DNA of 54,911 nucleotides from Verrucomicrobiota bacterium. GTDB lineage: Bacteria; Verrucomicrobiota; Verrucomicrobiia; Chthoniobacterales; Terrimicrobiaceae. Shown here piece after piece: positions 43,575-52,156 of the stretch. Where the stretch lies: contig JAGWWS010000021.1 of NCBI GenBank assembly GCA_018970255.1, forward strand, positions 1 through 54,911. Reading direction: 5' to 3'. The translations under genes and the position numbers were made by a program. Each line of letters starts with the position of its first letter. Position 1 is the stretch's first letter. The notes below the pieces were generated by a model that saw only the letters and a list, made by a program, of their open reading frames with translations, made no database searches and had not been told where the DNA came from.

Positions 43575-43982
43575 TCAAGACTCTGAGGGACAGCTGGGAT
43601 CGGGAATGTCCCTTTTCCACCAGGACTTGCCTCCGAAGTTTTCACCGCCGGCCACGGTTTCGAATGTGAGGCCGTCCGGACTCAGTTTGAACTCCATCTG
43701 ACCATATCCAGCGGCACCTCCTTTCGGCAGGTCGGACCAAACACCTTTGATTTTTCTTCCTACCAATTTGCCGAAGAAGACATTCGTCCACGCCCTGCCT
43801 CCATTCGCGCTTTCGCCGAGCCAATAGACATCCCGGCCGACGACCCGGATGTAATAGGTTCCGCCATCGTCACAGGACCAAATTCCTGTCAGCTTCCCCT
43901 CCCAATCATCTGTGTTTGCGAACGCAATCAGGGTTGTCGCGAAAGCGAACATCAAGCATGCGGAGAATGTTTTGAGCTTCAT
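43575..43982 (-). CDS. Exported small protein of unknown function
   Basis: A 135-aa protein with a signal peptide (MKLKTFSACLMFAFATTLIA). The mature part is beta-rich and Trp/Gly-rich: WEGKLTGIWSCDDGGTYYIR, then WTNVFFGKLVGRKIKGVWSD and WWKRD near the end. This suggests a small lipocalin-like or carbohydrate-facing beta barrel, but I cannot name the family. ATG 43982 directly precedes the signal peptide; an upstream ATG at 43994 would only add MTVH. Confidence 0.75.
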   Translation of the reverse strand: MKLKTFSACLMFAFATTLIAFANTDDWEGKLTGIWSCDDGGTYYIRVVGRDVYWLGESANGGRAWTNVFFGKLVGRKIKGVWSDLPKGGAAGYGQMEFKLSPDGLTFETVAGGENFGGKSWWKRDIPDPSCPSES

Positions 43983-44062
43983 GTGGACAGTCATAGACAC
44001 GGAGTCAGCACCGCGGGAGTTTTCTTTTGGCAGGTCATGGCGGGAGGTTAGGATTTTTTGAA

Positions 44063-44908
44063 ATGGTCCGCGTTTTGATCCTGCTTTTTGCGTTGTGGGT
44101 TCCTGTTGGATTTTCGGCGGCGGAGACGCTGAGGGTGATGGCGGCGAACACGAGCAGCGGGAAACGGCAGAACTATGATGGCGGCGAAGGGAATCGAATG
44201 TTCCGGGGGTTGCGTCCAGACATCGCGCTTGTGCAGGAGATGAACGTCGGCGCAAACCGTGCTGCAGATTATCGGAAGTGGGTGAATCAGAATTTCGGCC
44301 GGAATTTTTTCTTTCACGTGGAGGAGGGCGAGGGGTTGCCGAATGGCATCGTGAGCCGGTTTCCGATTTTGGAGGCCGGCGAGTGGGATGATGTGGAAAT
44401 GGAGAATCGGGATTTCGCATGGGCGAGAATTGATGTGCCGGGGAAGCGCGATTTGTGGGCTGTGAGCGTGCACTGGAAGGCATCTCCGGATGGCGCGGGG
44501 CGACGCAAAAGACAGGCAGAGGCTCTCGCCAAGTTCATCGCCGACCGTGTTCCTGCGGATGATCTGCTGGTGGTGGGTGGCGATCTGAACACGCACAGTG
44601 AAAACGAATCCGCGCTTGGAAAGATCGGTAAGGTCGTGAAGTTGGACGGGGCTCGTCCAGTCGATCAACATGGAGTGGCGGCAACCAATGCGAAGCGAAC
44701 CGCGCGTCTCGACTGGCTCCTGGCAGACGGAGACCTCGAGGAATTGTCGGTGCCCCTCGAGATTGGAGGGAACGTTTTTCCGGATGGGTTGGTTTTCGAC
44801 AGTCGAGTTTACGAGCCAATATCTGATGTGGCTCCGGTGCAACGCGGCGATAGTGCCGCAGAGGGAATGCAGCACATGCCGGTGATGCGGGCTTTCAAAA
44901 TCGAGTAA
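44063..44908 (+). CDS. Exported endonuclease/exonuclease/phosphatase (EEP) family protein
   Basis: A 281-aa protein with a signal peptide (residues 1-21, LILLFALWVPVGFSAAE). The DNase I-like fold is visible from LRVMAANTSSGKRQNYDGGE, LRPDIALVQEMN (catalytic Glu), IVSRFPILEAGEW, VVGGDLNTHS (GDxN) and the C-terminal region RLDWLLADGD. The final catalytic S/D-H pair is represented by SDVAPVQRGD...HMPV. It likely cleaves phosphodiester or phosphomonoester bonds outside the cytoplasm. Start chosen at ATG 44063, where the signal peptide begins. Confidence 0.88.
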   Translation: MVRVLILLFALWVPVGFSAAETLRVMAANTSSGKRQNYDGGEGNRMFRGLRPDIALVQEMNVGANRAADYRKWVNQNFGRNFFFHVEEGEGLPNGIVSRFPILEAGEWDDVEMENRDFAWARIDVPGKRDLWAVSVHWKASPDGAGRRKRQAEALAKFIADRVPADDLLVVGGDLNTHSENESALGKIGKVVKLDGARPVDQHGVAATNAKRTARLDWLLADGDLEELSVPLEIGGNVFPDGLVFDSRVYEPISDVAPVQRGDSAAEGMQHMPVMRAFKIE

Positions 44909-44920
44909 CGGTGGGGGTGG

Positions 44921-45784
44921 TCACTTTGACGCGCGGAGTTCCCTTCCGGCGATGGCGAGGATTTCGTCAGCGCAGCCGAGCGCGATGAGATGGCCGGCGC
45001 CATCGACCTCGTGCCAAACGGCGCCGGGCATGTGGTCTGCCACTTCGCGGTTGATGGGGAGCGGAACGAGCGTGTCGCCGGTGCCTTGCCAGAAATGGAC
45101 CGGGCGTTTGATTGCAGAGACATCGAAGTCCCAGCGGCGGTAGAGCGGCATCGCATCGCGCACGAGTCCCTCGCTGCCCTGCGCGAAGCACTCGGCGCTC
45201 ATTTCCGCGAAGGCCTCGGCGACCGGTCCATCGAGGATTTTCCGGTCCGAATCGTTCACGGCGGCACGGAGTTGCTTGATGTAGGAGGATTGGAAGTGCG
45301 CGGCGGTGATGCCGAGCGTGGCGTAGAGCAAGCGGAAGCCCGGTGCCATGTGGAGCGCGAGGAATCCGCCGAGGGCATCGATTTTCGAGAGGTGCTTGGC
45401 GGCGGAGTTGTCGCCGAAGGCGCCATAGCTGCCGGGTGCGAGCGCGGAGACATGGCGCAGCCGGGCGGGGTCGATGTAGGCGGCCGCAGCCAGAGCCCAT
45501 GGACCGCCTTCCGACCAACCGGTGACTCCGAATTTTTCGTGTCCGAGGGAATCGGCAATCGCAATGAGGTCATCGGCCCAGCCTGAAAAAGTCCGCTGCT
45601 CCTGCGGGCTGGAGAGGCCGATACCCGGGCGGTCCACACACACGAAATGAATTCCGTGCTTTGCTGCGGAATCGGCAAAAAGTTTCGCCTCGAGGCGGCT
45701 GCTCGGGCCGCCGTGGTTGTGGATGAGGAGCGCTCCGCCCGGATCACCCGTCGCGAGATAGGCGAGAGTCCGGCCGTCCGGCAT
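44921..45784 (-). CDS. Alpha/beta-fold hydrolase
   Basis: A 287-aa enzyme without a signal peptide. The nucleophile elbow is GWSEG (FGVTGWSEGGPWALAAAAY), with the oxyanion region HNHGGPSSR, a candidate acid Asp in WQGTGDTLVPLPINRE and the catalytic His in VDGAGHLIAL. All three parts of the Ser-Asp-His triad are therefore seen. Substrate is unknown. The gene is convergent with the exported nuclease-like gene, 12 bases apart. Confidence 0.9.
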   Translation of the reverse strand: MPDGRTLAYLATGDPGGALLIHNHGGPSSRLEAKLFADSAAKHGIHFVCVDRPGIGLSSPQEQRTFSGWADDLIAIADSLGHEKFGVTGWSEGGPWALAAAAYIDPARLRHVSALAPGSYGAFGDNSAAKHLSKIDALGGFLALHMAPGFRLLYATLGITAAHFQSSYIKQLRAAVNDSDRKILDGPVAEAFAEMSAECFAQGSEGLVRDAMPLYRRWDFDVSAIKRPVHFWQGTGDTLVPLPINREVADHMPGAVWHEVDGAGHLIALGCADEILAIAGRELRASK

Positions 45785-45813
45785 GGAGATCGCTCCGCTG
45801 GAGGTGCTGGTTT

Positions 45814-46242
45814 TCAGTTTTTCTTTTTCGCGGGGGTGGCTTTGGGGGTGGCGAGAAGTTGGATTTGGGAGGCTTTCAGCACCTTGATCTGGGTTTGCTT
45901 CTTGTATTTCTCGAGCGTGCCGGTGACGCGGACGTTTTTGGCTTCGTAATTTTGGATGGGGCCGACTTTTTTGTAAGCGACCGGAAAAACGGCGGCGACG
46001 AAGCCGGTGCCCGGCTTGCTGGAGAAATTCAAAAGGCGAATACCATCCTTCGGGCCTTTGGCGGTGCTTTGGACGAGGCCCTCGACAGAAACCGTTTTTC
46101 CGATCTTCGCGGCGAGGGCTTTTCTATCGGAGGAATTGATGACCGGGGTTTTCGATTTGTCAGCGGCGAGGAGGGCACCGGGTGTCGTGACGAGTGTGGC
46201 GGCGGCGAGGAGGGCGATGAAGGGGCGGAGGTGGAGTTTCAT
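45814..46242 (-). CDS. Exported OB-fold-like protein of unknown function
   Basis: A 142-aa protein with a signal peptide (MKLHLRPFIALLAAATLV...ALLA). The mature part has IGKTVSVEGLVQSTAKGPKD, NYEAKNVRVTGTLEKYKK and ASQIQLLA, a pattern of V-x-V-x-G-x-V strands typical of small OB-type nucleic acid- or ligand-binding domains. The tail is Lys-rich (KKKN). It lies just upstream of the alpha/beta hydrolase gene on the same strand (29-base gap), so both may be cotranscribed. Function unknown. Confidence 0.75.
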   Translation of the reverse strand: MKLHLRPFIALLAAATLVTTPGALLAADKSKTPVINSSDRKALAAKIGKTVSVEGLVQSTAKGPKDGIRLLNFSSKPGTGFVAAVFPVAYKKVGPIQNYEAKNVRVTGTLEKYKKQTQIKVLKASQIQLLATPKATPAKKKN

Positions 46243-46315
46243 GGGGGCGCGATGAACTCACGAAAGACTCGGCGCGGGCAAGTGCAAACGCGATGGGCGG
46301 GTTCGCGGCGCCGGC

Positions 46316-48187
46316 TCAGGCAGGGACGGTTTCGGCGGGGTCGGAGTTTTCGACTTCCTCGAGGGCGGCGAGCCAGGCGGCAGTGGCTTTTTCCAGGGAA
46401 TCGGCGACGCCCGCGAGTTCGCGGTTGGTTTCCATCGCGAGGGCGGGGTTTTCGTAGGTGCCGGGGGCTTCGAGGATGGCGGTGAGTTCGGTTTGGCGGG
46501 CTTCGAGGGTTTTGATTTCAGCTTCGAGGTTCGCGATGTGTTTTTCGCGGGCGCGGCGGGCGGCGGCTTCGGCCTTGCGGGCTTCGGCCTCGGCGCGGCG
46601 CTGTTCCCGGATTTCCTTGAGGCCGGCCTTCGCGAGGGGCGAGGGCGCGGGGGCTTGGGTTTCGGGCTGTAGGTTCGAGAGGGCGGCGACGGTGGCGGCA
46701 CGGGCGGGACCGGCGGTGCGGGTTTTTTCGCGGAAGTAGTCGTAGTTGCCGGCGTAGGGCGTGAGGCGGCCGGCCTGGACATGGATGACGGTGGTGGCGA
46801 TGGCCCGGATGAAATGGACATCGTGGCTGACGAAAACGACGGTGCCTTCATAGGGGCCGAGGGCGCGGATGAGGGCGTCGATGCTCGGCATGTCGAGGTG
46901 GGTGGTGGGTTCGTCGAGGAGCAGGAGGTTCGGCGGGTCGAGGAGGAGTTTGACGAGGGCGAGTCGGCTTTTTTCGCCGCCGCTGAGCACGGAGACCGGC
47001 TTGAACACATCGTCGCCGCGGAAGAGGAAGGCGCCGAGGACGGTCCGGGCGGCCTGCTCGGGGACGGGGCGGGGGATGGATTGGACCTCCTCGAGGATCG
47101 AGCGGCGGGGGTCGAGGCCCTCGGTGCGGTGTTGGGCGAAGTAGCCGATGGTGGCGTTGTGGCCGGGCTCGCGGGTGCCGGCGTCCAGCGGGAGAAGGCC
47201 GGCGAGGATTTTCAGCAGCGTGGATTTCCCGGCGCCGTTCGGGCCGACAAGGACGATGCGGCTGCCGCGTTCGATTTCGAGGTCGAGGTTTTCGTAAACG
47301 GTGTGGGCGCCGTAGGACTGGCGGACGCCCCCGAGGGCGATGGCGCGCTGGCCGCCGCGCAGGGGCTGGGGGAAGCGGAAGTTCACAACGGGCTCGTCGC
47401 ATTCGGGCGGCTCGATGCGCTCCATTCGGGCGAGCTTTTTGATGCGGTCCTGGGCTTGCGCGGCCTTGCTGGCCTTGGCGCGGAAGCGGTTGATGAAGTC
47501 CTGGAGGTGGGCGATCTCGCGTTGCTGGTTGCGGTAGGCGGCGAGGTGCTGTTCCTCGCGGGCTTTTTTTTGCTCGAGGTAGGTTTCGTAGTTCCCGTGG
47601 TAGCGGACGAGCTTGCGTTGGCGGATTTCGAGGATGCCGCGGCAGATGGCGTTCAGGAATTCGCGGTCGTGGGAAATCGCAAGGATGGCGCCGGGGTAGG
47701 AGGCGAGGTGGTTTTGGAACCAGCCGAGGGTTTCGAGGTCCAGGTGGTTCGTGGGTTCGTCGAGGAGCAGGAGGTCGGGGCGCTCGACGAGGAGGCGCGC
47801 GAGGTGGGCGCGCATGGTCCAGCCGCCGCTGAGTTCCGCGAGCGGGCGGTGGAAATCGGATTCGCGGAAGGCGAGGCCGGCGAGGATGCGCTTCGCATCG
47901 GCTTCGGCGCGCCCGTCGGGCTCGTGGCCGGAGGCGAGTTCGAGGACGGTTCCGCCGGTGGCGGCGGCGGTTTCCTGCGGGAGGAAGCCGAGGCGGGTGC
48001 CGCGGGCGAGGCTGATGGTGCCGCTATCGGGTTCCTCGCGGCCGAGGATGAGCGAGAAGAGCGTGGATTTGCCTGCGCCGTTTGGGCCGATGAGGCCGAG
48101 GCGGTCGGAAGGGTTGATCTGCAGCGAGGCGTTTTCGAATAGCGTGCGGCCGGCAAAGGATTTCGTGGCCGCGGAGACGGTGAGCAT
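46316..48187 (-). CDS. ABC-F family ATPase (duplicated ABC domains, no membrane part)
   Basis: A 623-aa soluble protein with two ABC domains. The first has Walker A GLIGPNGAGKST and signature LSGGWTMRAHLARLL, with DLLLLDEPTNHLDLE. The second has VGPNGAGKSTLLKIL and LSGGEKSRLALVKLLL. Between them is the ABC-F linker, and the C-terminus is a charged coiled coil (about residues 520-610), as in Uup/YheS-type proteins. ABC-F proteins act on the ribosome to restore translation or resist antibiotics. The subtype cannot be fixed. Divergent from the ABC exporter. Confidence 0.92.
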   Translation of the reverse strand: MLTVSAATKSFAGRTLFENASLQINPSDRLGLIGPNGAGKSTLFSLILGREEPDSGTISLARGTRLGFLPQETAAATGGTVLELASGHEPDGRAEADAKRILAGLAFRESDFHRPLAELSGGWTMRAHLARLLVERPDLLLLDEPTNHLDLETLGWFQNHLASYPGAILAISHDREFLNAICRGILEIRQRKLVRYHGNYETYLEQKKAREEQHLAAYRNQQREIAHLQDFINRFRAKASKAAQAQDRIKKLARMERIEPPECDEPVVNFRFPQPLRGGQRAIALGGVRQSYGAHTVYENLDLEIERGSRIVLVGPNGAGKSTLLKILAGLLPLDAGTREPGHNATIGYFAQHRTEGLDPRRSILEEVQSIPRPVPEQAARTVLGAFLFRGDDVFKPVSVLSGGEKSRLALVKLLLDPPNLLLLDEPTTHLDMPSIDALIRALGPYEGTVVFVSHDVHFIRAIATTVIHVQAGRLTPYAGNYDYFREKTRTAGPARAATVAALSNLQPETQAPAPSPLAKAGLKEIREQRRAEAEARKAEAAARRAREKHIANLEAEIKTLEARQTELTAILEAPGTYENPALAMETNRELAGVADSLEKATAAWLAALEEVENSDPAETVPA

Positions 48188-48204
48188 CCCTTTGTTTAGA
48201 GTGA

Positions 48205-48231
48205 GGAATGCGAAATGGGGAATGCGAAATG
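48205..48231. repeat. Short direct repeat (two copies of GGAATGCGAAATG)
   Basis: The 13-base unit GGAATGCGAAATG occurs at 48205-48217 and again at 48219-48231, 14 bases apart, in the region between the divergent ABC-F and ABC exporter genes, close to the ABC-F start codon. It may be a regulator binding site or a dispersed genomic repeat. Confidence 0.5.
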
Positions 48232-48325
48232 ATGTGAGCTTTTTGATTGGGCGAGGCTTCTGGGTCCCATTTTGTCGAGGGCTGTGGACTTGCGTGGCGG
48301 GGCGCGGGGGCTTAGCACGGGCGCG

Positions 48326-50119
48326 GTGAATATATATGCGAGGACGCTCCGTTACTTCCGGCCGTTCGTGGCTGCGACGGCGGGCGGGATTGCGCTCACG
48401 CTGGTTTCGATCGGGTTGAACCTGCTGAAGCCTTGGCCGTTCAAATTCATCGTGGACGGCGTGCTCGACACCTCGCAGGGGACGGCGGATGTGCGGGCGC
48501 TGCTGGAAAAATGGTTCGGCGATGCGTCCGCGCCGGTTGTCGTTTTTTGGCTCTGCGCGGCGATGGTGGTGTTGAGCCTGCTGGCGGGGGCGGTGAATTT
48601 GGTTTCGAATTTCCTGTTCGTGCGCGTGGGTCTGGAGGCGCTTTTGAAATTGCGGACCGAACTCTATGCGGCGCTGCAGGCGTTGCCGCTGAGGTTCCAC
48701 GATTCGCGGCGGAGTGCGGACTCGAGTTTCCGCGTGGCCTACGATTCGCAGAGCATCCAGACGATCTACAACAAGGGTTTCGCGACCATTTTTTCCTCTT
48801 TGGTGATGCTGGTGGCGACTTTCGTGGTGATGTTCCGGATGAATTGGCCGTTGGCGCTGGCGTCGTTGGCGGTGTTGCCGCCGGTGGTGTGGGCGATCCG
48901 GTTTTACGCGGTGAGGGTGCGGAAGCAATCGACGGCCATCCGCGAGCGGGAGAGCGACCTGCTCACCATTGCCCAGGAGGGTTTGAGCCAAATCCGGATG
49001 GTGCATGCGTTCGGGCGCGAGTCGTTCGAGGTGGACCAATTCCGCCAGCGGGCGTCGCGGAGCCTCGAGGCGAACATGCGGCTGAACATGACCTCGGTGG
49101 CGAGTTCGCTCGTGGTGGGCACGCTGATGGCGGCGGGGACGGCGGTGATGTATTACACGGGCTCGCTGCAGGTGCTGAACCCGGCGGCGGCTTTCACCCT
49201 CGGGGACTTGCTGGTTTTTTCGTCCTACCTGCTGATGCTCTACCAGCCGCTCGAACAGCTCACCTACACGGCGTGGGCGCTGGAAGGCGCGGCGGCGGGC
49301 GCGCAGCGCTGCTTCGAGGTGCTGGACCGCAACGACGATGTGCCCGAGGCGACGGATGCGAAGGTTTTGCCGCAGGCGGTGGGGCGGATCGTTTTCGAGC
49401 ATGTGGGCTTCGGGTATTCGGCGGACCGGCTGGTGCTCGAGGACATCGATTTCGCGATCGAGCCGGGACAGGCGGTGGCGTTCGTGGGCGGGACGGGGGC
49501 CGGGAAGAGCACGCTGCTGAGTTTGGTGCCGCGTTTTTACGATCCGGTGTGCGGGCGCGTCCTGGTCGACGGGCAGGATTTGCGGTCGTTGACCAAGAAG
49601 AGCCTGCGCGCGCAGATCGGGATGGTTTTGCAGGACACGCTGCTTTTTTCGACAACGGTGCGGGAGAATATCGCCTACGGGAAGCCGGGTGCGACCTTCG
49701 CGGAAATCGAAGAGGCGGCGCGGAAGGCGCAGGCGCTGGATTTCATCAACGCGATGCCGCAGGGGTTCGACAGCCCGGTGGGCGAGCGCGGCGGGCATTT
49801 GAGCGTGGGGCAAAGGCAGCGGATCGGGATCGCGAGGGCGTTTTTGAAGAACGCCCCGATTTTGCTTTTGGACGAGCCGACCAGTGCGCTCGATCCTTCG
49901 ACCGAGCACGCGATCATGGAGACGATCGGCGAGTTGATGCGCGGGCGGACGACGCTCATCATCACGCACCGGCTTACGACGGTGCATGGATTGGCGAGGA
50001 TTTTGGTCCTGAAGAACGGGCGGATCGCCGAGGACGGCACCGGGGCGGAATTGCTCGCGCGGGGCGGCGCGTATGCGGAACTCTACCGCGACGCCATGGC
50101 TTCGCACGATTCGGCGTAG
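48326..50119 (+). CDS. ABC transporter, fused permease and ATP-binding protein (exporter type)
   Basis: A 597-aa half-transporter of the MsbA/multidrug type. Residues 1-310 hold six hydrophobic segments; the ATP-binding domain has Walker A FVGGTGAGKSTLLSLV, Q-loop GMVLQDTLLFSTTVREN, signature LSVGQRQRIGIARAFL and Walker B ILLLDEPTSALD, with the H-loop HRLTTVHG. It works as a dimer; exported substrate unknown. The frame opens at a TTG (48272), but GTG 48326 (NIYARTLRYFRPF) begins the family-like sequence. Its end overlaps truA by 37 bases on the opposite strand. Confidence 0.92.
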   Translation: MNIYARTLRYFRPFVAATAGGIALTLVSIGLNLLKPWPFKFIVDGVLDTSQGTADVRALLEKWFGDASAPVVVFWLCAAMVVLSLLAGAVNLVSNFLFVRVGLEALLKLRTELYAALQALPLRFHDSRRSADSSFRVAYDSQSIQTIYNKGFATIFSSLVMLVATFVVMFRMNWPLALASLAVLPPVVWAIRFYAVRVRKQSTAIRERESDLLTIAQEGLSQIRMVHAFGRESFEVDQFRQRASRSLEANMRLNMTSVASSLVVGTLMAAGTAVMYYTGSLQVLNPAAAFTLGDLLVFSSYLLMLYQPLEQLTYTAWALEGAAAGAQRCFEVLDRNDDVPEATDAKVLPQAVGRIVFEHVGFGYSADRLVLEDIDFAIEPGQAVAFVGGTGAGKSTLLSLVPRFYDPVCGRVLVDGQDLRSLTKKSLRAQIGMVLQDTLLFSTTVRENIAYGKPGATFAEIEEAARKAQALDFINAMPQGFDSPVGERGGHLSVGQRQRIGIARAFLKNAPILLLDEPTSALDPSTEHAIMETIGELMRGRTTLIITHRLTTVHGLARILVLKNGRIAEDGTGAELLARGGAYAELYRDAMASHDSA

Positions 50120-50847
50120 AGGACCCGATCGAGGGTGAGTCCGCAGGCGGGTGCGGTGTGGTGGAAGCGAGGTGCGCCTTTTTCCAGGCGTTCCCGCAGG
50201 CTTTCCAGGCTTTCCTTTCCGATGGCGTGGCGCGCGATGGCGGCGGTGGACATCCGGACCATTTTGTAGAGGAAGCCGGTGCCGTGGAAGGCGAGGTCGA
50301 TTTGCGGTCCGGTGGTTTCGGCTCGGATCGAATGGATGGTTCGGATGGTGTCTTCCCCCTTTTTCGAGCGGCGCGCGGAGTAAGCGGCGAAGTCGTGGGT
50401 TCCGGTGAGCAGAGAGCAGGCGGCGGCGATTTTTCCTGGATCGAGGGGCTGGGGGATGTGCCAGGCGCGGTCGGCTTGGAGCGGGTGCAGGGAGGGGGCG
50501 TTCCAGATGCGGTAACGGTAGATTTTTCCGGTGGCGGAGAAGCGCGCGTGGAAATCCTGCGGGACCGGGCGGGCGGCGAGGATCCGGATTTGCGGGGGCA
50601 GGTGGGCGTTCAGCGCGCGTTCCCATGCGGCGGGGGCGAAGCGTTTTTCGGGGACATCGGCGTGGGCGGTTTGCGCGGTGGCGTGGACGCCGGCATCGGT
50701 GCGCCCGGCCCCGTGGACGGCGACGGGTTCGGGGCACAAGGCGGCGAAGGCTTTTTCCAAGTGGTCCTGCACGGTGTTGCCGCAGCGTTGGCTTTGCCAG
50801 CCGTTGAATGCGGCGCCGTGGTAGGCGACATCCAGCCGGAGCCTCAT
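50083..50847 (-). CDS. truA: tRNA pseudouridine(38-40) synthase TruA
   Basis: A 254-aa enzyme that isomerises uridines 38-40 in tRNA anticodon stems. The catalytic Asp lies in GAGRTDAGVHATAQ (residues about 46-59). FSATGKIYRYRIW and TGFLYKMVRM are further family motifs. The start overlaps the ruvX stop by 4 bases (ATGA), so they are coupled. The 3' end runs 37 bases into the convergent ABC exporter gene. Confidence 0.96.
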   Translation of the reverse strand: MRLRLDVAYHGAAFNGWQSQRCGNTVQDHLEKAFAALCPEPVAVHGAGRTDAGVHATAQTAHADVPEKRFAPAAWERALNAHLPPQIRILAARPVPQDFHARFSATGKIYRYRIWNAPSLHPLQADRAWHIPQPLDPGKIAAACSLLTGTHDFAAYSARRSKKGEDTIRTIHSIRAETTGPQIDLAFHGTGFLYKMVRMSTAAIARHAIGKESLESLRERLEKGAPRFHHTAPACGLTLDRVLYAESCEAMASR

Positions 50848-51254
50848 GGATTCGCGTCGAGCCAGCCTTGAAGGATGATTTGGGCGGCGACCTGGTCGAT
50901 GATGGATTTTTGGCTGCGGGCATCGCGCCCGGCTTCGCGGAGGGCGCGTTGCGCGGAGACCGTGGTCAGGCGCTCGTCCCATCCGAGCACGCGGCTGGGC
51001 GTGCATTTTTTCAAATCCTCGATGAACGCAAGCGCCTTCTCGGCGGCGGGTCCGCGGGAGCCGTCCATGTTTCTTGGCACGCCGACGACGATGGTGGCGG
51101 CGCGGTGCTCGGTGGCGAGGGCGGCAATGCGTTTTGCGAGGTCGCCGCCCGTGGCGGGGATGGTTTGCAGCGGGTGCGCGAGCATGCCGAGGTCGTCGCT
51201 GGCGGCAATTCCCACGCGGGCGTCGCCGAGGTCGATTCCGAGCGCTTTGTTCAT
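50844..51254 (-). CDS. ruvX: RuvX/YqgF-type Holliday junction resolvase / 16S rRNA processing nuclease
   Basis: A 136-aa RNase H-fold protein starting MNKALGIDLGDARVGIAASD, with VVGVPRNMDGSRG and WDERLTTVSAQRAL, the standard YqgF motifs with catalytic Asp residues. It acts on pre-16S rRNA 5' ends. I used ATG 51254 rather than the GTG at 51272, since the family start is right before ALGIDLG. The leader ends in AATCCCA. Coupled to truA. Confidence 0.95.
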   Translation of the reverse strand: MNKALGIDLGDARVGIAASDDLGMLAHPLQTIPATGGDLAKRIAALATEHRAATIVVGVPRNMDGSRGPAAEKALAFIEDLKKCTPSRVLGWDERLTTVSAQRALREAGRDARSQKSIIDQVAAQIILQGWLDANP

Positions 51255-51295
51255 TGGGATTGAAATTCCCACGGTGGCGCGGTAGAAACAACATT

Positions 51296-51580
51296 ATGTC
51301 GCAGCTCTCCTTGGACAAATTCGGCGAAAACCTTCCGGTCTCCGGTGTCGTGGGTTTCTCGCAAGTCGCCATCGGGCTCGGCGCGGGGTTCCTCGTCGCC
51401 GACAGCATCGGGCACAATGCCCGCCGCAGCGTGGGAACCCTGTTGGTCGCGCTGGGCACGGCTGCGCTGGTGCCGGTCGTCTGGGGAATCGCCAACAAAA
51501 TCCACTCCCGGCCGGATTCCTCGCGCTCGATGCAGAAGCGCCTGGAGGGAATCCGCGGGGAATACGACAGCGAGCAGTAG
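51296..51580 (+). CDS. Unknown small protein with two hydrophobic segments
   Basis: A 94-aa protein with hydrophobic stretches at about residues 16-34 (VVGFSQVAIGLGAGFLVAD) and 46-65 (VGTLLVALGTAALVPVVWG), and a polar C-terminus (SMQKRLEGIRGEYDSEQ). A membrane hairpin is likely. I do not know the family. It sits between divergent ruvX and maf, with its stop 18 bases before maf. Confidence 0.75.
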   Translation: MSQLSLDKFGENLPVSGVVGFSQVAIGLGAGFLVADSIGHNARRSVGTLLVALGTAALVPVVWGIANKIHSRPDSSRSMQKRLEGIRGEYDSEQ

Positions 51581-51598
51581 CGCCCGCGGCATTTTCGC

Positions 51599-52156
51599 GT
51601 GCGGCAGATTGTATTGGCATCCGGTTCGCCGAGGCGGATGCGGCTTTTGCAGGAAGCGGGTTTTTCCGTGGAGCGTTGCGTTTCGAATGCCCCGGAGATC
51701 GAGGATGCGGGCCTCGCGCCCGAAGCGCTGGCGATGGAAAATGCGCGGCTGAAGTGGGCGGCGGTGGCGGGCGCGCATGGGGGCAAGCTGGTCCTCGCGG
51801 CGGACACGGTGGTTTGGCTCGATGGGAAATTTTATGCGAAGCCGGCCGATATGGCGGATGCGGAGCGGATGCTCGGGGAATTGGCGGGGCGCACGCACCG
51901 CGTGGTGACGGGTGTCGCGCTCGGCATTGGCGGCGGCGAGCCGCGGAGTTTTTTCGATGGGACGCTGGTGACTTTCCGGGAGCTGGGGGTGGTGGAAATC
52001 CGGGAATATCTGGGTTCCATCGACCCGCTGGACAAGGCGGGGGGCTACGCGGCGCAGGATGGCGGGGAAAGGATCATCGCCTCGTTCGAGGGGTCGATGT
52101 CGAATGTGGTCGGTCTGCCGATGGAGGCGCTCGCTGCCTACCTGCGGCAGGAATAG
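51599..52156 (+). CDS. maf: Maf-like nucleoside triphosphate pyrophosphatase
   Basis: A 185-aa house-cleaning enzyme that hydrolyses non-canonical nucleotides. IVLASGSPRRMRLLQEAGF is the substrate-binding S-x-SPRR motif, and LVLAADTVVWLDG carries the catalytic Asp (ADT). The C-terminal SIDPLDKAGGYAAQDGG (cf. DKAGAYGIQ) and SNVVGLPM complete the family pattern. The start is GTG at 51599. The last 19 bases overlap the convergent methyltransferase gene. Confidence 0.95.
   Translation: MRQIVLASGSPRRMRLLQEAGFSVERCVSNAPEIEDAGLAPEALAMENARLKWAAVAGAHGGKLVLAADTVVWLDGKFYAKPADMADAERMLGELAGRTHRVVTGVALGIGGGEPRSFFDGTLVTFRELGVVEIREYLGSIDPLDKAGGYAAQDGGERIIASFEGSMSNVVGLPMEALAAYLRQE

Noticed and set aside
44000-44062. 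Sigma-54-like sequence TTGGCAGGTCATGG before the nuclease-like gene
   Set aside because: The spacing to a GC dinucleotide is wrong (CG instead of GC at the -12 place).
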